Assembly (NCBI GenBank): GCA_947302435.1
Contig: CAMYVQ010000007.1
Coordinates: forward strand, 1 to 64,000
DNA length: 64,000 bases
Direction of reading: 5' to 3'
Source: an uncultured Prevotella sp.
GTDB lineage: Bacteria > Bacteroidota > Bacteroidia > Bacteroidales > Bacteroidaceae
Below, in pieces: positions 26,099-36,011 of this stretch (position 1 is the stretch's first letter; each line of letters starts with the position of its first letter). A program made the translations under genes and the position numbers. Below the pieces are notes generated by a model, which saw only the letters and a list, made by a program, of their open reading frames with translations, was not told where the DNA came from and did not search any database.

Positions 26099-26131
26099 AA
26101 AAAAGAGGACCCTCGCAAAATGTGAGAGTCC
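26099..26131 (-). terminator. rho-independent terminator of ssrA
   Basis: On the minus strand GGACTCTC and GAGGGTCC pair around a short loop, followed by TCTTTTTT. It begins about 20 nt after the mature tmRNA 3' end. Confidence 0.85.
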
Positions 26132-26150
26132 TAAACAGAAGAATGGTCTG

Positions 26151-26549
26151 TGGAGCTGGAGGGAGTCGAACCCTCGTCCGCACAAGGAAACCATACGCTT
26201 TCTACACGCTTATTCCAGCCTTCGTTTTCGTGCAGCGACAAGACCTGGACCACCAATCGCTACCTTATCCCCTAAAACTTCATTCGCCAATCGAGGCCTT
26301 GACGAACTATTTCCGATTTAACCTGCGCCGCTTGATCTTCGGATTCGGAACCACATCCTTGGAGCGACGTCTCGTTCCTCTACCTTGTAAAGGAATTAAG
26401 CTCATAATCTACTGTGCTTCGATTAAGCAGCGAGAGCATACTCATTGTTGCCAATTAATTTTCCTACAGAAGAGATTAAGGAGCCTCCCATAGCCCAGCT
26501 CCGCGTGCTTACGTACCATTTCATCTCGCCGTCAAATCCAGTCAACCCC
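26151..26549 (-). ncRNA. ssrA: transfer-messenger RNA (tmRNA)
   Basis: About 399 nt. The 5' end GGGGTTGACTGGATTTGACG pairs with the 3' CAGCTCC as a seven-pair tRNA-like acceptor stem (two wobble pairs), and GAGGGTTCGACTCCCTC forms the T arm. The tag frame, read on the minus strand at 26452-26423, is GNNEYALAA followed by TAA, with Gly as resume codon. The 3' CCA is not encoded after the discriminator A. tmRNA frees stalled ribosomes and marks the unfinished protein for degradation. Size and tag resemble those of other Bacteroidales as I recall them. Confidence 0.96.
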
Positions 26550-26597
26550 ATTACAGCGTATAACCTTCATTTCCTTACAAATGAACGATAAGCGGTG

Positions 26598-26605
26598 CAA
26601 AGTTA
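26598..26605 (-). promoter_or_regulatory. -7 promoter box of ssrA
   Basis: Reads TAACTTTG on the minus strand, about 50 bp upstream of the mature 5' end, implying a precursor leader of about 40 nt. No clear -33 TTTG at the expected distance. Confidence 0.6.
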
Positions 26606-26648
26606 TGTTTTTTTTTCAAATTAACCATATCTTTCTGAAAAAAATGCT

Positions 26649-26656
26649 TACCTTTG
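26649..26656 (+). promoter_or_regulatory. -7 promoter box of exopolysaccharide locus 2
   Basis: TACCTTTG, 60 bp before the first locus 2 ATG, divergent from the ssrA promoter about 45 bp away. Confidence 0.7.
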
Positions 26657-26716
26657 CAAAAAATTTCACTGTTTTTGTATTATTCTATCAAGTAAAACCA
26701 TCTGAATCGTCATAAA

Positions 26717-29317
26717 ATGAAAAGATATCTGGTATTCATCTGTTTGCTCATGACATGTTTTTCGACAGTTATGGCACAATCGTCCATGACCGATGAACAA
26801 GTCATCAGGTTTGTTTTAAAAGAGCAAAAAGCAGGTTCTACCCAACAGGAAATTGCTGTAAAGCTAGTACAACGAGGAGTCACCCCCGACCAGATTAAGC
26901 GTGTCCAAAAGAAAGCCGAGCGACTGAAGAAGGACCAAGGTTTGGGAACGGTTGTCAAGAAAACCCTTGGCGTTGACGAAGAGGAGGGTCGCACGCGTAC
27001 CAATAAGAATAATAAGCGCGATGAAAGCAACAAGTCGTCTGGCAAACTGAGAGACATTCGGAACAAGAAGGGAGCTAACAGCCAATTTGATGATGAAGAC
27101 GACGCAATCACCATCAAGGATAATCTTGACGAGTTTATGCCCGACTCTTTCGGCATTTACGAAAGGCAAATCATTAAAGATTACCTGAAAGCCAAGGAAG
27201 AAAGGGAAAAGAGCCAGAAAAGCAAGATTTTCGGTCATGACCTGTTCAAAAATGAGGATTTGACTTTTGAGCCTGCCATGAACATTGCCACGCCGACGAA
27301 CTATGTTCTTGGCGGTGGCGACAAAGTGTTCATCGACATTTATGGAGCTGCACAGAAGACGATAGAAGAAACCGTGTCGCCCGACGGATACGTGGTTGTT
27401 GAAGATTTTGGCCCCGTGCAAGTGGGCGGTCTGACGGTCGAAGAGGCCAACCGCCGCGTAAAGGCGCAATTGGGCACGCGATTCAGCAGTTCCGACATAC
27501 GACTCACCCTTGGTCAGACCCGTTCCATCACCGTTAACATCATGGGTGAGGTGAAAACGCCTGGCTCCTACACCCTGTCGTCGCTGTCCACCGTGTTCCA
27601 TGCCCTTTACATGGCTGGCGGCCCCAACGACATCGGTACGCTCCGCAACATCAAGGTCTACCGTAACAACCGGTTGATTTCCACCGTCGACATCTACGAC
27701 TACATCCTGAACGGAAAGCTGTCTGGAAATGTCCGTCTGGCCGACAACGACGTGATCACTGTGGGTTCCTACGACTGTCTGGTACATGTCACCGGTAAGG
27801 TGAAACGCCCGATGATCTACGAGATGAAGAGCAACGAGAGCATGAAGTCACTGATAGAATACGCCGGAGGATTTGCCGGAGATGCCTATCGCAAGTCTGT
27901 CCGCGTCATCCGCAAAGAGGGAACCCAGTACTCTGTCCATACTGTTGGAGAATTCGACATGGCAGCGTTCCACATGGCCGACAAGGACTCTGTGAGCATC
28001 GACTCCGTCATACCCCGCTTCTCTAATATGGTGGAGATCAAAGGTGCCGTCTTCCGTCCCGGCATGTATCAATTGGGTGGACTGGTCAATAGTGTGAAAA
28101 CCCTGCTGGAGCAGGCCGAGGGTGTCACTGAAGAAGCGTTCACCCCTCACGCTGTGATGCATCGCATGAGAACAGACCGCACACTTGAGGTGCTGTCGGT
28201 AGATGTCGAAGGCATCTTGAACGGAACGGCAGCCGACATCATGCTTCGCAACGAAGACGTGTTGTTCATTCCATCGAAAGAGGAGCTTCAAGCCGAGCAG
28301 ACCATCACCATTCACGGTGAAGTGCAGTATCCCGGTGTCTACAAATATGCCCATAATGAAACGCTGGAGGACTTTGTGCTGCAAGCTGGCGGTCTGAAAG
28401 AGGCGGCCTCAATGGTCAATGTATTTGTGTCGCGACGCATTGTGAACCCTAAAGCCACCATAGCAGACTCCATTATCAGTAAGTCGTTCACCTTCACGCT
28501 CAAGGATGGTTTTGTTATTGACGGTGAAGCAGGTTTCCACCTGGAGCCGTTCGACGAGGTTTTTGTTCGCAAGAGCCCTGGCTACAAGAAGCAGCAAAAT
28601 GTTTCTATCGAAGGTGAAATACAGTTTGCCGGGTCCTACTCACTGACCAAACAGAACGAGCGACTCAGCGACCTTGTGATGAAAGCTGGCGGCGTGACGG
28701 ACATTGCCTACGTGGAAGGTGCCCGACTGGAACGCCGACTGAACGAAGCCGAGCGCATGCGCTATGAAGAATCGGCCAAGACACAGCGGAAACAGGACGA
28801 GGCCGTGATGCTGGAACAAATCATCAAGAGCGGACGCTCCGTAGGCGACATCAGTTCCACCATGCAATCGTCGATGGCAGAGAAACTGGCTATTCCAGAA
28901 ACCTATCAAGTAGGTATTGAACTCGACAGGGCTCTTGCCTATCCGGGCAGCGACGCAGACATTGTGCTCCGTGAAGGCGACCGTCTGATTATCCCCCAGC
29001 ATCCGGGAACTGTGAAAATCAGCGGTGAGGTGCTCTACCCCAACACCGTGGGCTACGTTTCGGGCAAGAAAGCGAAGTATTACATCAACCAGGCCGGTGG
29101 CTACAACTCAAAAGCCAAGAAGCGCAAGGCATACATCATCTACATGAACGGTGATGTGACCAAGGTGAAGAGTAGTTCAGAGATCCGTCCGGGCTGTGAG
29201 ATTGTTGTTCCGCAGAAGGCATTCAACAAGATGACAATAGCCGAGACCGCAGCTCTGGGTACCAGCATAGCATCGATTGCCACCATGCTGGCCACACTGG
29301 CAAACATTCTGAAATAG
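26717..29317 (+). CDS. polysaccharide export outer-membrane protein with multiple SLBB domains (locus 2)
   Basis: An 866-residue paralog of the locus 1 export protein. Signal peptide to VMAQ without lipobox; helical N-terminal segment SSMTDEQVIRFVLKEQKAGS; an extra charged linker of about 65 residues (near 75-165, rich in Lys/Asp) not present at that length in locus 1; Poly_export domain near 200 (YVLGGGDKVFIDIYG); six SLBB-like repeats (GEVKTPGSY, GKVKRPMIY, GAVFRPGMY, GEVQYPGVY, GEIQFAGSY, GEVLYPNTV); and a hydrophobic C-terminal helix (SIASIATMLATLANILK). Forms the outer-membrane exit channel for the polymer. Confidence 0.9.
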   Translation: MKRYLVFICLLMTCFSTVMAQSSMTDEQVIRFVLKEQKAGSTQQEIAVKLVQRGVTPDQIKRVQKKAERLKKDQGLGTVVKKTLGVDEEEGRTRTNKNNKRDESNKSSGKLRDIRNKKGANSQFDDEDDAITIKDNLDEFMPDSFGIYERQIIKDYLKAKEEREKSQKSKIFGHDLFKNEDLTFEPAMNIATPTNYVLGGGDKVFIDIYGAAQKTIEETVSPDGYVVVEDFGPVQVGGLTVEEANRRVKAQLGTRFSSSDIRLTLGQTRSITVNIMGEVKTPGSYTLSSLSTVFHALYMAGGPNDIGTLRNIKVYRNNRLISTVDIYDYILNGKLSGNVRLADNDVITVGSYDCLVHVTGKVKRPMIYEMKSNESMKSLIEYAGGFAGDAYRKSVRVIRKEGTQYSVHTVGEFDMAAFHMADKDSVSIDSVIPRFSNMVEIKGAVFRPGMYQLGGLVNSVKTLLEQAEGVTEEAFTPHAVMHRMRTDRTLEVLSVDVEGILNGTAADIMLRNEDVLFIPSKEELQAEQTITIHGEVQYPGVYKYAHNETLEDFVLQAGGLKEAASMVNVFVSRRIVNPKATIADSIISKSFTFTLKDGFVIDGEAGFHLEPFDEVFVRKSPGYKKQQNVSIEGEIQFAGSYSLTKQNERLSDLVMKAGGVTDIAYVEGARLERRLNEAERMRYEESAKTQRKQDEAVMLEQIIKSGRSVGDISSTMQSSMAEKLAIPETYQVGIELDRALAYPGSDADIVLREGDRLIIPQHPGTVKISGEVLYPNTVGYVSGKKAKYYINQAGGYNSKAKKRKAYIIYMNGDVTKVKSSSEIRPGCEIVVPQKAFNKMTIAETAALGTSIASIATMLATLANILK

Positions 29318-29366
29318 CTATTATAGATCATGACAATCAGCAATTACAACAAATCGTAATAGCATT

Positions 29367-30431
29367 ATGAACGAACATCCGAAAGAAGAACAGAAGCTGG
29401 ACATTATGCAGATTCTGCATACGCTGCTTCATAAGAAAAAACTGTTCCTGAAAGTGTGGGGCATCACCTTTGTCCTTTCATGCCTATGGATTTTTCCCCA
29501 ACCGCGTTTCTACACGACTGAAGTGTCTATTGCACCAGAATCAGCCAGCAATCAGGGAGGAGGAAGCCTGGCCTCGTTGGCATCAAGCTTTGGCATGAAC
29601 ATCGGCAATGGTTCTACGGATGCCATCTATCCACAACTCTATCCCGATTTGTTCAAATCGACCGACTTTCTGGTCAGCCTGTTTGATGTCACGATCAGAA
29701 CGAAGGATGGCGAGGTGAACACCGATTACTATACTTACCTGAAGGAACATCAGAAGCGGAATTGGCTGTTGCTGCCGTTAGACATGCTCATGGGTTGGAT
29801 CAAGTCGTTTTTTACCGAAAAAGAGTCTCCTATGACGGGTAAGGACGGTAAGCGTTTTGACCCCTTCCAATTAACGAAGAAGACAACGGACATTCTGGAT
29901 AGACTAAAGGGGAATGTGAAATGCTCGTATAGTAGGACAACCGATGTGGTGACCATCTCGGTCACTGACCAGGATCCGTTAGTGTGTGCATTGATGGCAG
30001 ACAGCATCAAAGAACACTTGCAGGTGTTCATAACCGACTACCGCACCAAGAAATCGCGTGTCGACTACGAACACTACAAGAAACTGACCCAGGAAGCCAA
30101 GGAGTCTTACGACAAAGCCCGACACGAATATGCATCATACGCCGATGCCAATGGCGATGTCATTCTGCAAAGTGTGAAGTCGCGTGTGGACGAGTTGGAA
30201 AACGAGATGCAACTGCGTTACAGCGTCTATACTGCCCTGAACAACCGACTGGAGGAAGCAATGGCCAAGGTTCAGGAAAACACTCCCGTTTTCACCACCC
30301 TGACCAATGCGACCGTTCCCATAAAGCCTGCTGGTCCCAAGCGTGTCATCTTTGTAGCGGCCATGCTGTTCTTGGCAACCATCGGCACCATCATACATTT
30401 GTGTAAGAAGGAACTGAAAGAGTGGTTCTGA
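29367..30431 (+). CDS. Wzz-like chain-length determinant (locus 2)
   Basis: A 354-residue inner-membrane protein with helices near residues 33-46 (FVLSCLWIF) and 325-343, a periplasmic coiled-coil region (KLTQEAKESYDKARHEY near 235), and the proline motif TVPIKPAGPKR. It parallels the locus 1 protein across its length, including TEVSIAPESASN versus TICLAPENTN near the first helix. No kinase domain is attached. Confidence 0.88.
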   Translation: MNEHPKEEQKLDIMQILHTLLHKKKLFLKVWGITFVLSCLWIFPQPRFYTTEVSIAPESASNQGGGSLASLASSFGMNIGNGSTDAIYPQLYPDLFKSTDFLVSLFDVTIRTKDGEVNTDYYTYLKEHQKRNWLLLPLDMLMGWIKSFFTEKESPMTGKDGKRFDPFQLTKKTTDILDRLKGNVKCSYSRTTDVVTISVTDQDPLVCALMADSIKEHLQVFITDYRTKKSRVDYEHYKKLTQEAKESYDKARHEYASYADANGDVILQSVKSRVDELENEMQLRYSVYTALNNRLEEAMAKVQENTPVFTTLTNATVPIKPAGPKRVIFVAAMLFLATIGTIIHLCKKELKEWF

Positions 30432-30479
30432 CACTGCGGTCAACTACGCAGCACCCTGCATAAGTAGATATTCTCGCAG

Positions 30480-31694
30480 ATGAGCATCTTTTACCTGATC
30501 TTCATTCTACTGACAGCATACTATTCGTTTCGTTATGACGGAATCGAAGAATATGACTCACATAAGCAACACCGATTATGGCTTATGTGTATATATCTCA
30601 TCTGTTTGTCAGGATTCAGCTACGGATTGGGAGCCGACAAATTCATCTATATGGATGAATTTGAAGAATACCCGAACAGTCTGTCCGAATTGGGAGACTA
30701 TATCCAACTGAACATGATCTTCAAAGGGGAAATGCCCTTATGGACGATTATCAATGCTGTTTGCAAGGTGTATTTTGACTCTTTCTATGTCATACAGTTT
30801 TTGGAAAGTATTGCAATCAATACGGTTGTCTGCTATTTGGTCTCGAAATACACACATCGGTATTTTTTGTTCTTGCTCATCTATTTTTTTACGCTCCAAT
30901 ATTTTGTGTTCAACACCGAAGTGATGCGTGAAGCCCTTGCTTTATCATTCATCCTATTGGGATTTGACGGATGGCTAAGCGGTAAAAAATGGCTGTTTTT
31001 TATCATGCTCCCCATCGCAGTGTCAATCCATTTGTCTGCCATTATTGCCATTCTGTTTCCTTTCGCCAAAATCAAGCTGTCATGGAAGCTGTTATATTTC
31101 TTGGGCATAGCCACTTTCATATTTTGGCTCGTTAGCGATGTCCTTATCAGCAAAGTAATCGTCAGATTGATTGGAGAGGAAGGAGCCTTTGCCAACAAAC
31201 TGATGATCTACGCTATTCAAGCCACTCCCATCTTCGGCTATTTACGCGCTGTTCTTACCTATCTCGTTTTCCCATTCATCACAATCTATTCATCCATTCT
31301 ATGGGAAACCGACGATGAAATGCGCAAACGCAAGGAGAAGATAGCATCTTTCATGGTCATTTTAGCAGTAATGGCCAGTTCGTTTGCCGGTTTTGCACGC
31401 TTTTACAACTATGTCCAGATCTTTTATCTGATTATGCTGGCAGACTTCGTCTATATGCTGTTCCGGATAAAGAAACATTTTATTATTAGACTCGGCACAG
31501 TAACAGGCATCTGTTTTATTCTGATGTTATTATATTTTGCCCACTATAAATCAACGAACACCTATTTCTACGAGTTCTTCTATCCATACACATGCATCCT
31601 TGACGAGGATGCCGATGTAGCGTTCAGGCCGATTGCCCACGATGAGGCCATTAACGTCATTGCTGACGACAAGAACACACGAGAAGTGAAATAA
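30480..31694 (+). CDS. EpsG-like polysaccharide polymerase (locus 2)
   Basis: A 404-residue polytopic membrane protein, MSIFYLIFILLTAYYSFRYDG at the start, with the EpsG pattern of an early LSGFSYGLGADKFIYMDEF segment and a later FNTEVMREALALSFILLGF. EpsG/Wzy proteins polymerise repeat units at the periplasmic face. It sits between the Wzz-like and flippase genes, as in locus 1, but the sequences differ enough to suggest a different polymer. Confidence 0.85.
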   Translation: MSIFYLIFILLTAYYSFRYDGIEEYDSHKQHRLWLMCIYLICLSGFSYGLGADKFIYMDEFEEYPNSLSELGDYIQLNMIFKGEMPLWTIINAVCKVYFDSFYVIQFLESIAINTVVCYLVSKYTHRYFLFLLIYFFTLQYFVFNTEVMREALALSFILLGFDGWLSGKKWLFFIMLPIAVSIHLSAIIAILFPFAKIKLSWKLLYFLGIATFIFWLVSDVLISKVIVRLIGEEGAFANKLMIYAIQATPIFGYLRAVLTYLVFPFITIYSSILWETDDEMRKRKEKIASFMVILAVMASSFAGFARFYNYVQIFYLIMLADFVYMLFRIKKHFIIRLGTVTGICFILMLLYFAHYKSTNTYFYEFFYPYTCILDEDADVAFRPIAHDEAINVIADDKNTREVK

Positions 31695-31712
31695 AAACAG
31701 GAAATTCACTAT

Positions 31713-33026
31713 ATGTTGAAGATATTCAATGACAGCCGCTCAAACCTGCTTGCCAAGAATGTGATTGCATCGTTCTTGGTAAAAGGATGGTCTGCCGTTG
31801 TTGTGCTACTCATCGTTCCCATTACCCTGAATATGCTTGGCAGCTACAACAATGGTGTATGGATGACAATAAGCGGCATCCTTATGTGGATTGATTTCAT
31901 GGATATTGGATTGGGAAATGGTCTTCGCAACGTAGTAGCCAACAATATTGCCACGGGCAACACAGAAAAAGTACGCGAGGCCGTATCATCCACGTTTTTC
32001 ATGCTTGTTGCCATCACGATTCCAATTATCTGCATGCTTTATGCAGCCATATACTTGCTTGACATAAATGCGGCACTTGGTGTGGACAAGCAACTCATTT
32101 CCAATTTGGACACGATACTTGTTGTAGCAGTAACATTGGCATGCAGCACCTTCATTCTAAAGTCTGTCGGCAATTTCTACATGGGATTGCAACTACCCGC
32201 CATTAACAACCTGATTGTCTGTTTAGGACAGACATTGGCGCTTCTGTTCACTTGGGGTCTCTATTTATTGGGGAGTCGGTCGCTATTGGCAGTTGTCGTT
32301 GTCAACACCAGTGCCCCACTCATTGTCTGGCTGCTCAGTTTCCCCTATACATTCTATATAAAATATCCCCAATACCGCCCTTCGCCAAAATGTGTCAGCA
32401 TGCAAATGGCACGTTTTTTATGCATCAAAGGGGTTCAGTTTTTTGTATTACAAATATGCGCTGTCATCCTGTTCACCTCGACGAACATCATCATCAGCCG
32501 AATATTCTCACCTTCAGAAGTGACCCCATATCAAATCGCTTATCGCTATTTCAGCATCATGCTTGTTGTTTTCAACACTATTTGTATGCCTTTTTGGAAT
32601 GCGACGACCGATGCCTATACACGGGGAGACAATGCATGGATTCTGAAAGCGTCACACAAACTGAATCTGTTGGTTATGGCAATAGGCTTTGGCCTTATCC
32701 TCATGGTTGCCGTTTCTAATTTTGTTTACAGGGTTTGGATTGGACAAGGCATAGAGATTCCCATGCATCTGTCTGTCACTGTGGCGTTATATATATTCAT
32801 TCTGTGTGTCAGCCTGCGCTATTCGTATATTCTGAATGGCATCAATGTCTTACGCATACAAATGGTGTTCACCATCACAGCCACAGTCGTCTTTTTGCCT
32901 ATAGCATGTCTGGTATGCGAACAGTTCGGCACCGTGACAAGTCTTGTTCTTGTCATGTGCATCGTCAACATACCTGGGCTTATAGCCAACATGTGGAAGT
33001 ATCATCAAATATTTCATAGCACATGA
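31713..33026 (+). CDS. Wzx-like oligosaccharide flippase (locus 2)
   Basis: A 437-residue MOP-superfamily protein with about 12 membrane helices. The N-terminal stretch VIASFLVKGWSAVVVLLIVP followed by TLNMLGSYNNGVWMTISGIL is typical. It overlaps the next glycosyltransferase gene by 4 bp (ATGA), a sign of coupled translation. Expected to flip the lipid-linked unit built by the four following transferases. Confidence 0.9.
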   Translation: MLKIFNDSRSNLLAKNVIASFLVKGWSAVVVLLIVPITLNMLGSYNNGVWMTISGILMWIDFMDIGLGNGLRNVVANNIATGNTEKVREAVSSTFFMLVAITIPIICMLYAAIYLLDINAALGVDKQLISNLDTILVVAVTLACSTFILKSVGNFYMGLQLPAINNLIVCLGQTLALLFTWGLYLLGSRSLLAVVVVNTSAPLIVWLLSFPYTFYIKYPQYRPSPKCVSMQMARFLCIKGVQFFVLQICAVILFTSTNIIISRIFSPSEVTPYQIAYRYFSIMLVVFNTICMPFWNATTDAYTRGDNAWILKASHKLNLLVMAIGFGLILMVAVSNFVYRVWIGQGIEIPMHLSVTVALYIFILCVSLRYSYILNGINVLRIQMVFTITATVVFLPIACLVCEQFGTVTSLVLVMCIVNIPGLIANMWKYHQIFHST

Positions 33027-33874
33027 CAGGAAAAGAAGTCGCCATTCTGATGGCAACCTATAATGGAGAGCGGTATCTCAAAGAACAGATTGACTCCATT
33101 CTGGCACAGACCTGCCAGAATTGGCACCTGTATGTTCATGACGACGGCTCAACAGACGGAACGAAAGCCATACTTAACAGCTATGCAGAACAACACAGTG
33201 ACAAGATCACCTTATTATACTATTCCTCACAAGGTGGCGCACGAGACAATTTCCTCAGTATGCTCATGACTGTGGAGGCTCCCTATTATATGTTCTGCGA
33301 CCAAGACGATGTGTGGCTTCCGAACAAGTTGGAAATAACCACTTCCACCTTCTATAAGCTGGAAGCGGAATTTCCTGAAAATCCATTGATTGTCTGTTCC
33401 GATCTATATATTGTTGATGAAAACCTCAACATTATCAACCAATCCATGTGGGCCTATTCTGGCATCTACCCGCAATACATCCGGAATTTCAACGACTGCG
33501 GCGCTACAGCTGCCGTCACTGGCAGCACCATGCTGATCAATCATGCCGTTAAAGCCTGTTGTATCTATCCTGCCCCCAATGCCGTAATGCACGATTCTTG
33601 GATTTGTCTATGCGCCCTAAAGAACAAGGGGACACTTCATGGCATCCAACAACCCTTGACCTACTATCGCCAGCATACAGACAACTGTCTGGGAGCAGGA
33701 AGTGCTGATTCCGCCACCATTGGATTACTTTACAGGATCAGCAATTTCCGTAAAATGTACCGCATCAGCAAAGCCTACTACAAAATGCTGAAATCACTGA
33801 ACTATGGATCTGTCCTGAAATATATTTATTACAAGTTGAAATATAAACGTCGCATCAAAAAAGGACATTATTAA
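33023..33874 (+). CDS. family 2 glycosyltransferase (locus 2)
   Basis: A 283-residue rhamnosyltransferase-like GT-A enzyme: ILMATYNGERYLKEQIDSIL, LYVHDDGSTDGTKA, YYMFCDQDDVWLPNKLE (DxD), and HDSWICLCA near residue 190. It is a sister of the next gene and of the minus-strand transferase in locus 1, all sharing the CDQDD or SDQDD motif. Start codon overlaps the flippase stop. Confidence 0.88.
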   Translation: MTGKEVAILMATYNGERYLKEQIDSILAQTCQNWHLYVHDDGSTDGTKAILNSYAEQHSDKITLLYYSSQGGARDNFLSMLMTVEAPYYMFCDQDDVWLPNKLEITTSTFYKLEAEFPENPLIVCSDLYIVDENLNIINQSMWAYSGIYPQYIRNFNDCGATAAVTGSTMLINHAVKACCIYPAPNAVMHDSWICLCALKNKGTLHGIQQPLTYYRQHTDNCLGAGSADSATIGLLYRISNFRKMYRISKAYYKMLKSLNYGSVLKYIYYKLKYKRRIKKGHY

Positions 33875-33878
33875 CAAT

Positions 33879-34838
33879 ATGCAAGACCATCCGCAATCAG
33901 ATGTCTTAGTCCTATTATCGGCATACAATGGCGAAACATTCATAGGACAGCAACTTGACAGCATACTTCATCAAAGCTATCAAGGCATTGATATTGTCAT
34001 CAGAGATGATGGTTCCACAGACCATACCAATATGATTCTTGCTGATTATAAAAAGAAGTATGACAACATCACTGTAATCACGGGCGAGAACCTTGGCTGT
34101 GCCCAGAGTTTCTGGAAACTTTTTGAGTATGCCAAGACAAAAGGGAAGGACTATTCCTATTATGCACTTTGCGATCAAGACGATTATTGGCTGCAAGACA
34201 AAATTGCCGTCGCTGTCGACTATCTGAAAAAGAACCAAGCCTCCTCAGAAACACCTCTGCTATATTGCTCAAACCTGACAACCACTGATGCTAATCTGAA
34301 CATAACCGGGAGCATGCGAACCGCCCTTCCCGAAGTTGAGAACAAAGCCCAATCACTCGTCGAAAGCTTTGCCACTGGCTGCACAATGGTCTTCAACCGC
34401 AAACTCCTAACCCTTGCCACTTCCTATCAGGTAGAACATTTGGCCGTACACGACCTATGGATCTTTCACACCTGCATGTTCTTAGGGAAAATCCATTACG
34501 ATCCAAAAGCTTATATCCTGTACAGGCAACACGGAAACAATGCCATCGGCTCCAAGACCACCTTTTTCCAAAGACTTCGCAGCAAGTTCAAATCGTTTAA
34601 GACACTTGGCAGGCAGCATTTTCGCGAAGAGGAAGCAAAGGAGCTGCTTCAAGCATACGGTTCCTTACTCAGTACGGAAGACCGGCACCTGCTCACCATT
34701 CTGGCAACCTATCGCCAGTGTCTGCGCTATCGTATTGGCTGGCTTTTCGGCATTCTTCCAGAGGCCAAAGGTATGCGTATGAGCAACTTCAGAGACAACT
34801 TCTTCCTCAAAATCAGAATCATCATCGGGAAAGTATGA
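33879..34838 (+). CDS. family 2 glycosyltransferase (locus 2)
   Basis: A 319-residue rhamnosyltransferase-like GT-A enzyme: LVLLSAYNGETFIGQQLDSIL, IVIRDDGSTDHTNM, YYALCDQDDYWLQDKIA, and VHDLWIFHTCMFLG near residue 190. It follows the preceding transferase after 4 bp and overlaps the next start by 4 bp. Possibly a duplicate of its neighbour that has taken on another linkage. Confidence 0.88.
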   Translation: MQDHPQSDVLVLLSAYNGETFIGQQLDSILHQSYQGIDIVIRDDGSTDHTNMILADYKKKYDNITVITGENLGCAQSFWKLFEYAKTKGKDYSYYALCDQDDYWLQDKIAVAVDYLKKNQASSETPLLYCSNLTTTDANLNITGSMRTALPEVENKAQSLVESFATGCTMVFNRKLLTLATSYQVEHLAVHDLWIFHTCMFLGKIHYDPKAYILYRQHGNNAIGSKTTFFQRLRSKFKSFKTLGRQHFREEEAKELLQAYGSLLSTEDRHLLTILATYRQCLRYRIGWLFGILPEAKGMRMSNFRDNFFLKIRIIIGKV

Positions 34839-35956
34839 AACACAACACACATTTTAAAGTATCGGCCTATGTCAAAGGCGACAAGAACACGCCCGACTAT
34901 TACCGAATACATCAGTATCTTTATCGTCTTGAAGGCGAAGGCCTACGCACAGAGTTCCATGAGATGCTGCCTGCCAAGCTATACCACAAATATGTGCCCA
35001 TACGTAATCATCACATTGTTATTGTTGTCTTATTGTTCCTACTTGTGTATTGCCGGACCATTCTTTCATTGCTGAAAGATGCCATCCTTACACCTGATGT
35101 GATTGTCATCAATCGCCGCATCATGCCACCACGTGCTCTTTTTCCTGTATGGCAATTAATCAGGTACATACACCGAAAAGGCACTACACGGATTATTTGG
35201 GACTTCGATGACGATATCGTCAGCTTAGGAGAATGCACTTCCCACGACTTTAAGCTATTGTCAGACTATTCCCACCACATCGTTGTAACCCATGAACATC
35301 TTGCATCGCTTGTCATAGGCTCCAATCGGGACAAGGTGACGATTCTTCCGACAACCGATGGTGACATGTTCCATTTATACAAGGAAAAAGAAGTGAATTG
35401 TCGTCGGTTACAGACCCTCAACACAGGCATTACACTGGTTTGGGTTGCCACCTCCAGCAATCTGCCCTTCCTTGAATCGGTTATTACTCAACTGGATCTT
35501 GCAGCCCAAACTGTTCATCGGCTCCATGGAAAGAAACTAACGCTACAAGTGATTTGTAATCAACCATTGGTGCATCATTGCCGGCACTTAATCGTTGAAA
35601 ACATAACCTGGACAAGGGAAAAGGCCATTTCAGGAATGTTGGGTGCCCATATTGGCATCATGCCATTGACGGATTGCGAAATAGCTCGCGGAAAAGGGGG
35701 ATTCAAACTGATTCAATACCTGTCTGTAGGCCTTCCCTGTATAGGCACCGACATCGGGTTCAACAACCAAGTCATCGATTCCTCATGCGGCCGACTGATT
35801 CCCGTCAATCAGCCGACACTTTGGACTGAAGCTATCATCACACTTGCAAACATCGAGATGTGGAAGACATACAGCCACAATGCCTATATGGTGTGGGAAT
35901 CCAAATTTTCATTTAAAAAAAATCTTTACGCATGGAAGAAGATGCTATACGCATAA
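34835..35956 (+). CDS. GT-B-like glycosyltransferase (locus 2)
   Basis: A 373-residue protein starting MKHNTHFKVSAYVKGDKNTP; the ATG overlaps the previous stop as ATGA, so I reject an earlier in-frame ATG lying inside the preceding gene. An internal hydrophobic stretch (HHIVIVVLLFLLVYCRTIL, near residue 60) could be a membrane anchor. Donor-side marks are weak: HIGIMPLTDCEIARGKGGFK and IQYLSVGLPCIGTDIG near 285-310 resemble family 4 or related transferases. The specificity is unknown. Confidence 0.75.
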   Translation: MKHNTHFKVSAYVKGDKNTPDYYRIHQYLYRLEGEGLRTEFHEMLPAKLYHKYVPIRNHHIVIVVLLFLLVYCRTILSLLKDAILTPDVIVINRRIMPPRALFPVWQLIRYIHRKGTTRIIWDFDDDIVSLGECTSHDFKLLSDYSHHIVVTHEHLASLVIGSNRDKVTILPTTDGDMFHLYKEKEVNCRRLQTLNTGITLVWVATSSNLPFLESVITQLDLAAQTVHRLHGKKLTLQVICNQPLVHHCRHLIVENITWTREKAISGMLGAHIGIMPLTDCEIARGKGGFKLIQYLSVGLPCIGTDIGFNNQVIDSSCGRLIPVNQPTLWTEAIITLANIEMWKTYSHNAYMVWESKFSFKKNLYAWKKMLYA

Positions 35957-36011
35957 AACTGCATCGTACAAAAACAATAAAAGAGGGAATTAGTCCGTTA
36001 CTGATATAAGA

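Noticed and set aside
26099..26549. Integrated island at the ssrA 3' end
   Set aside because: No integrase gene and no second copy of the ssrA end noticed in the window. Kept only as a question in the findings.
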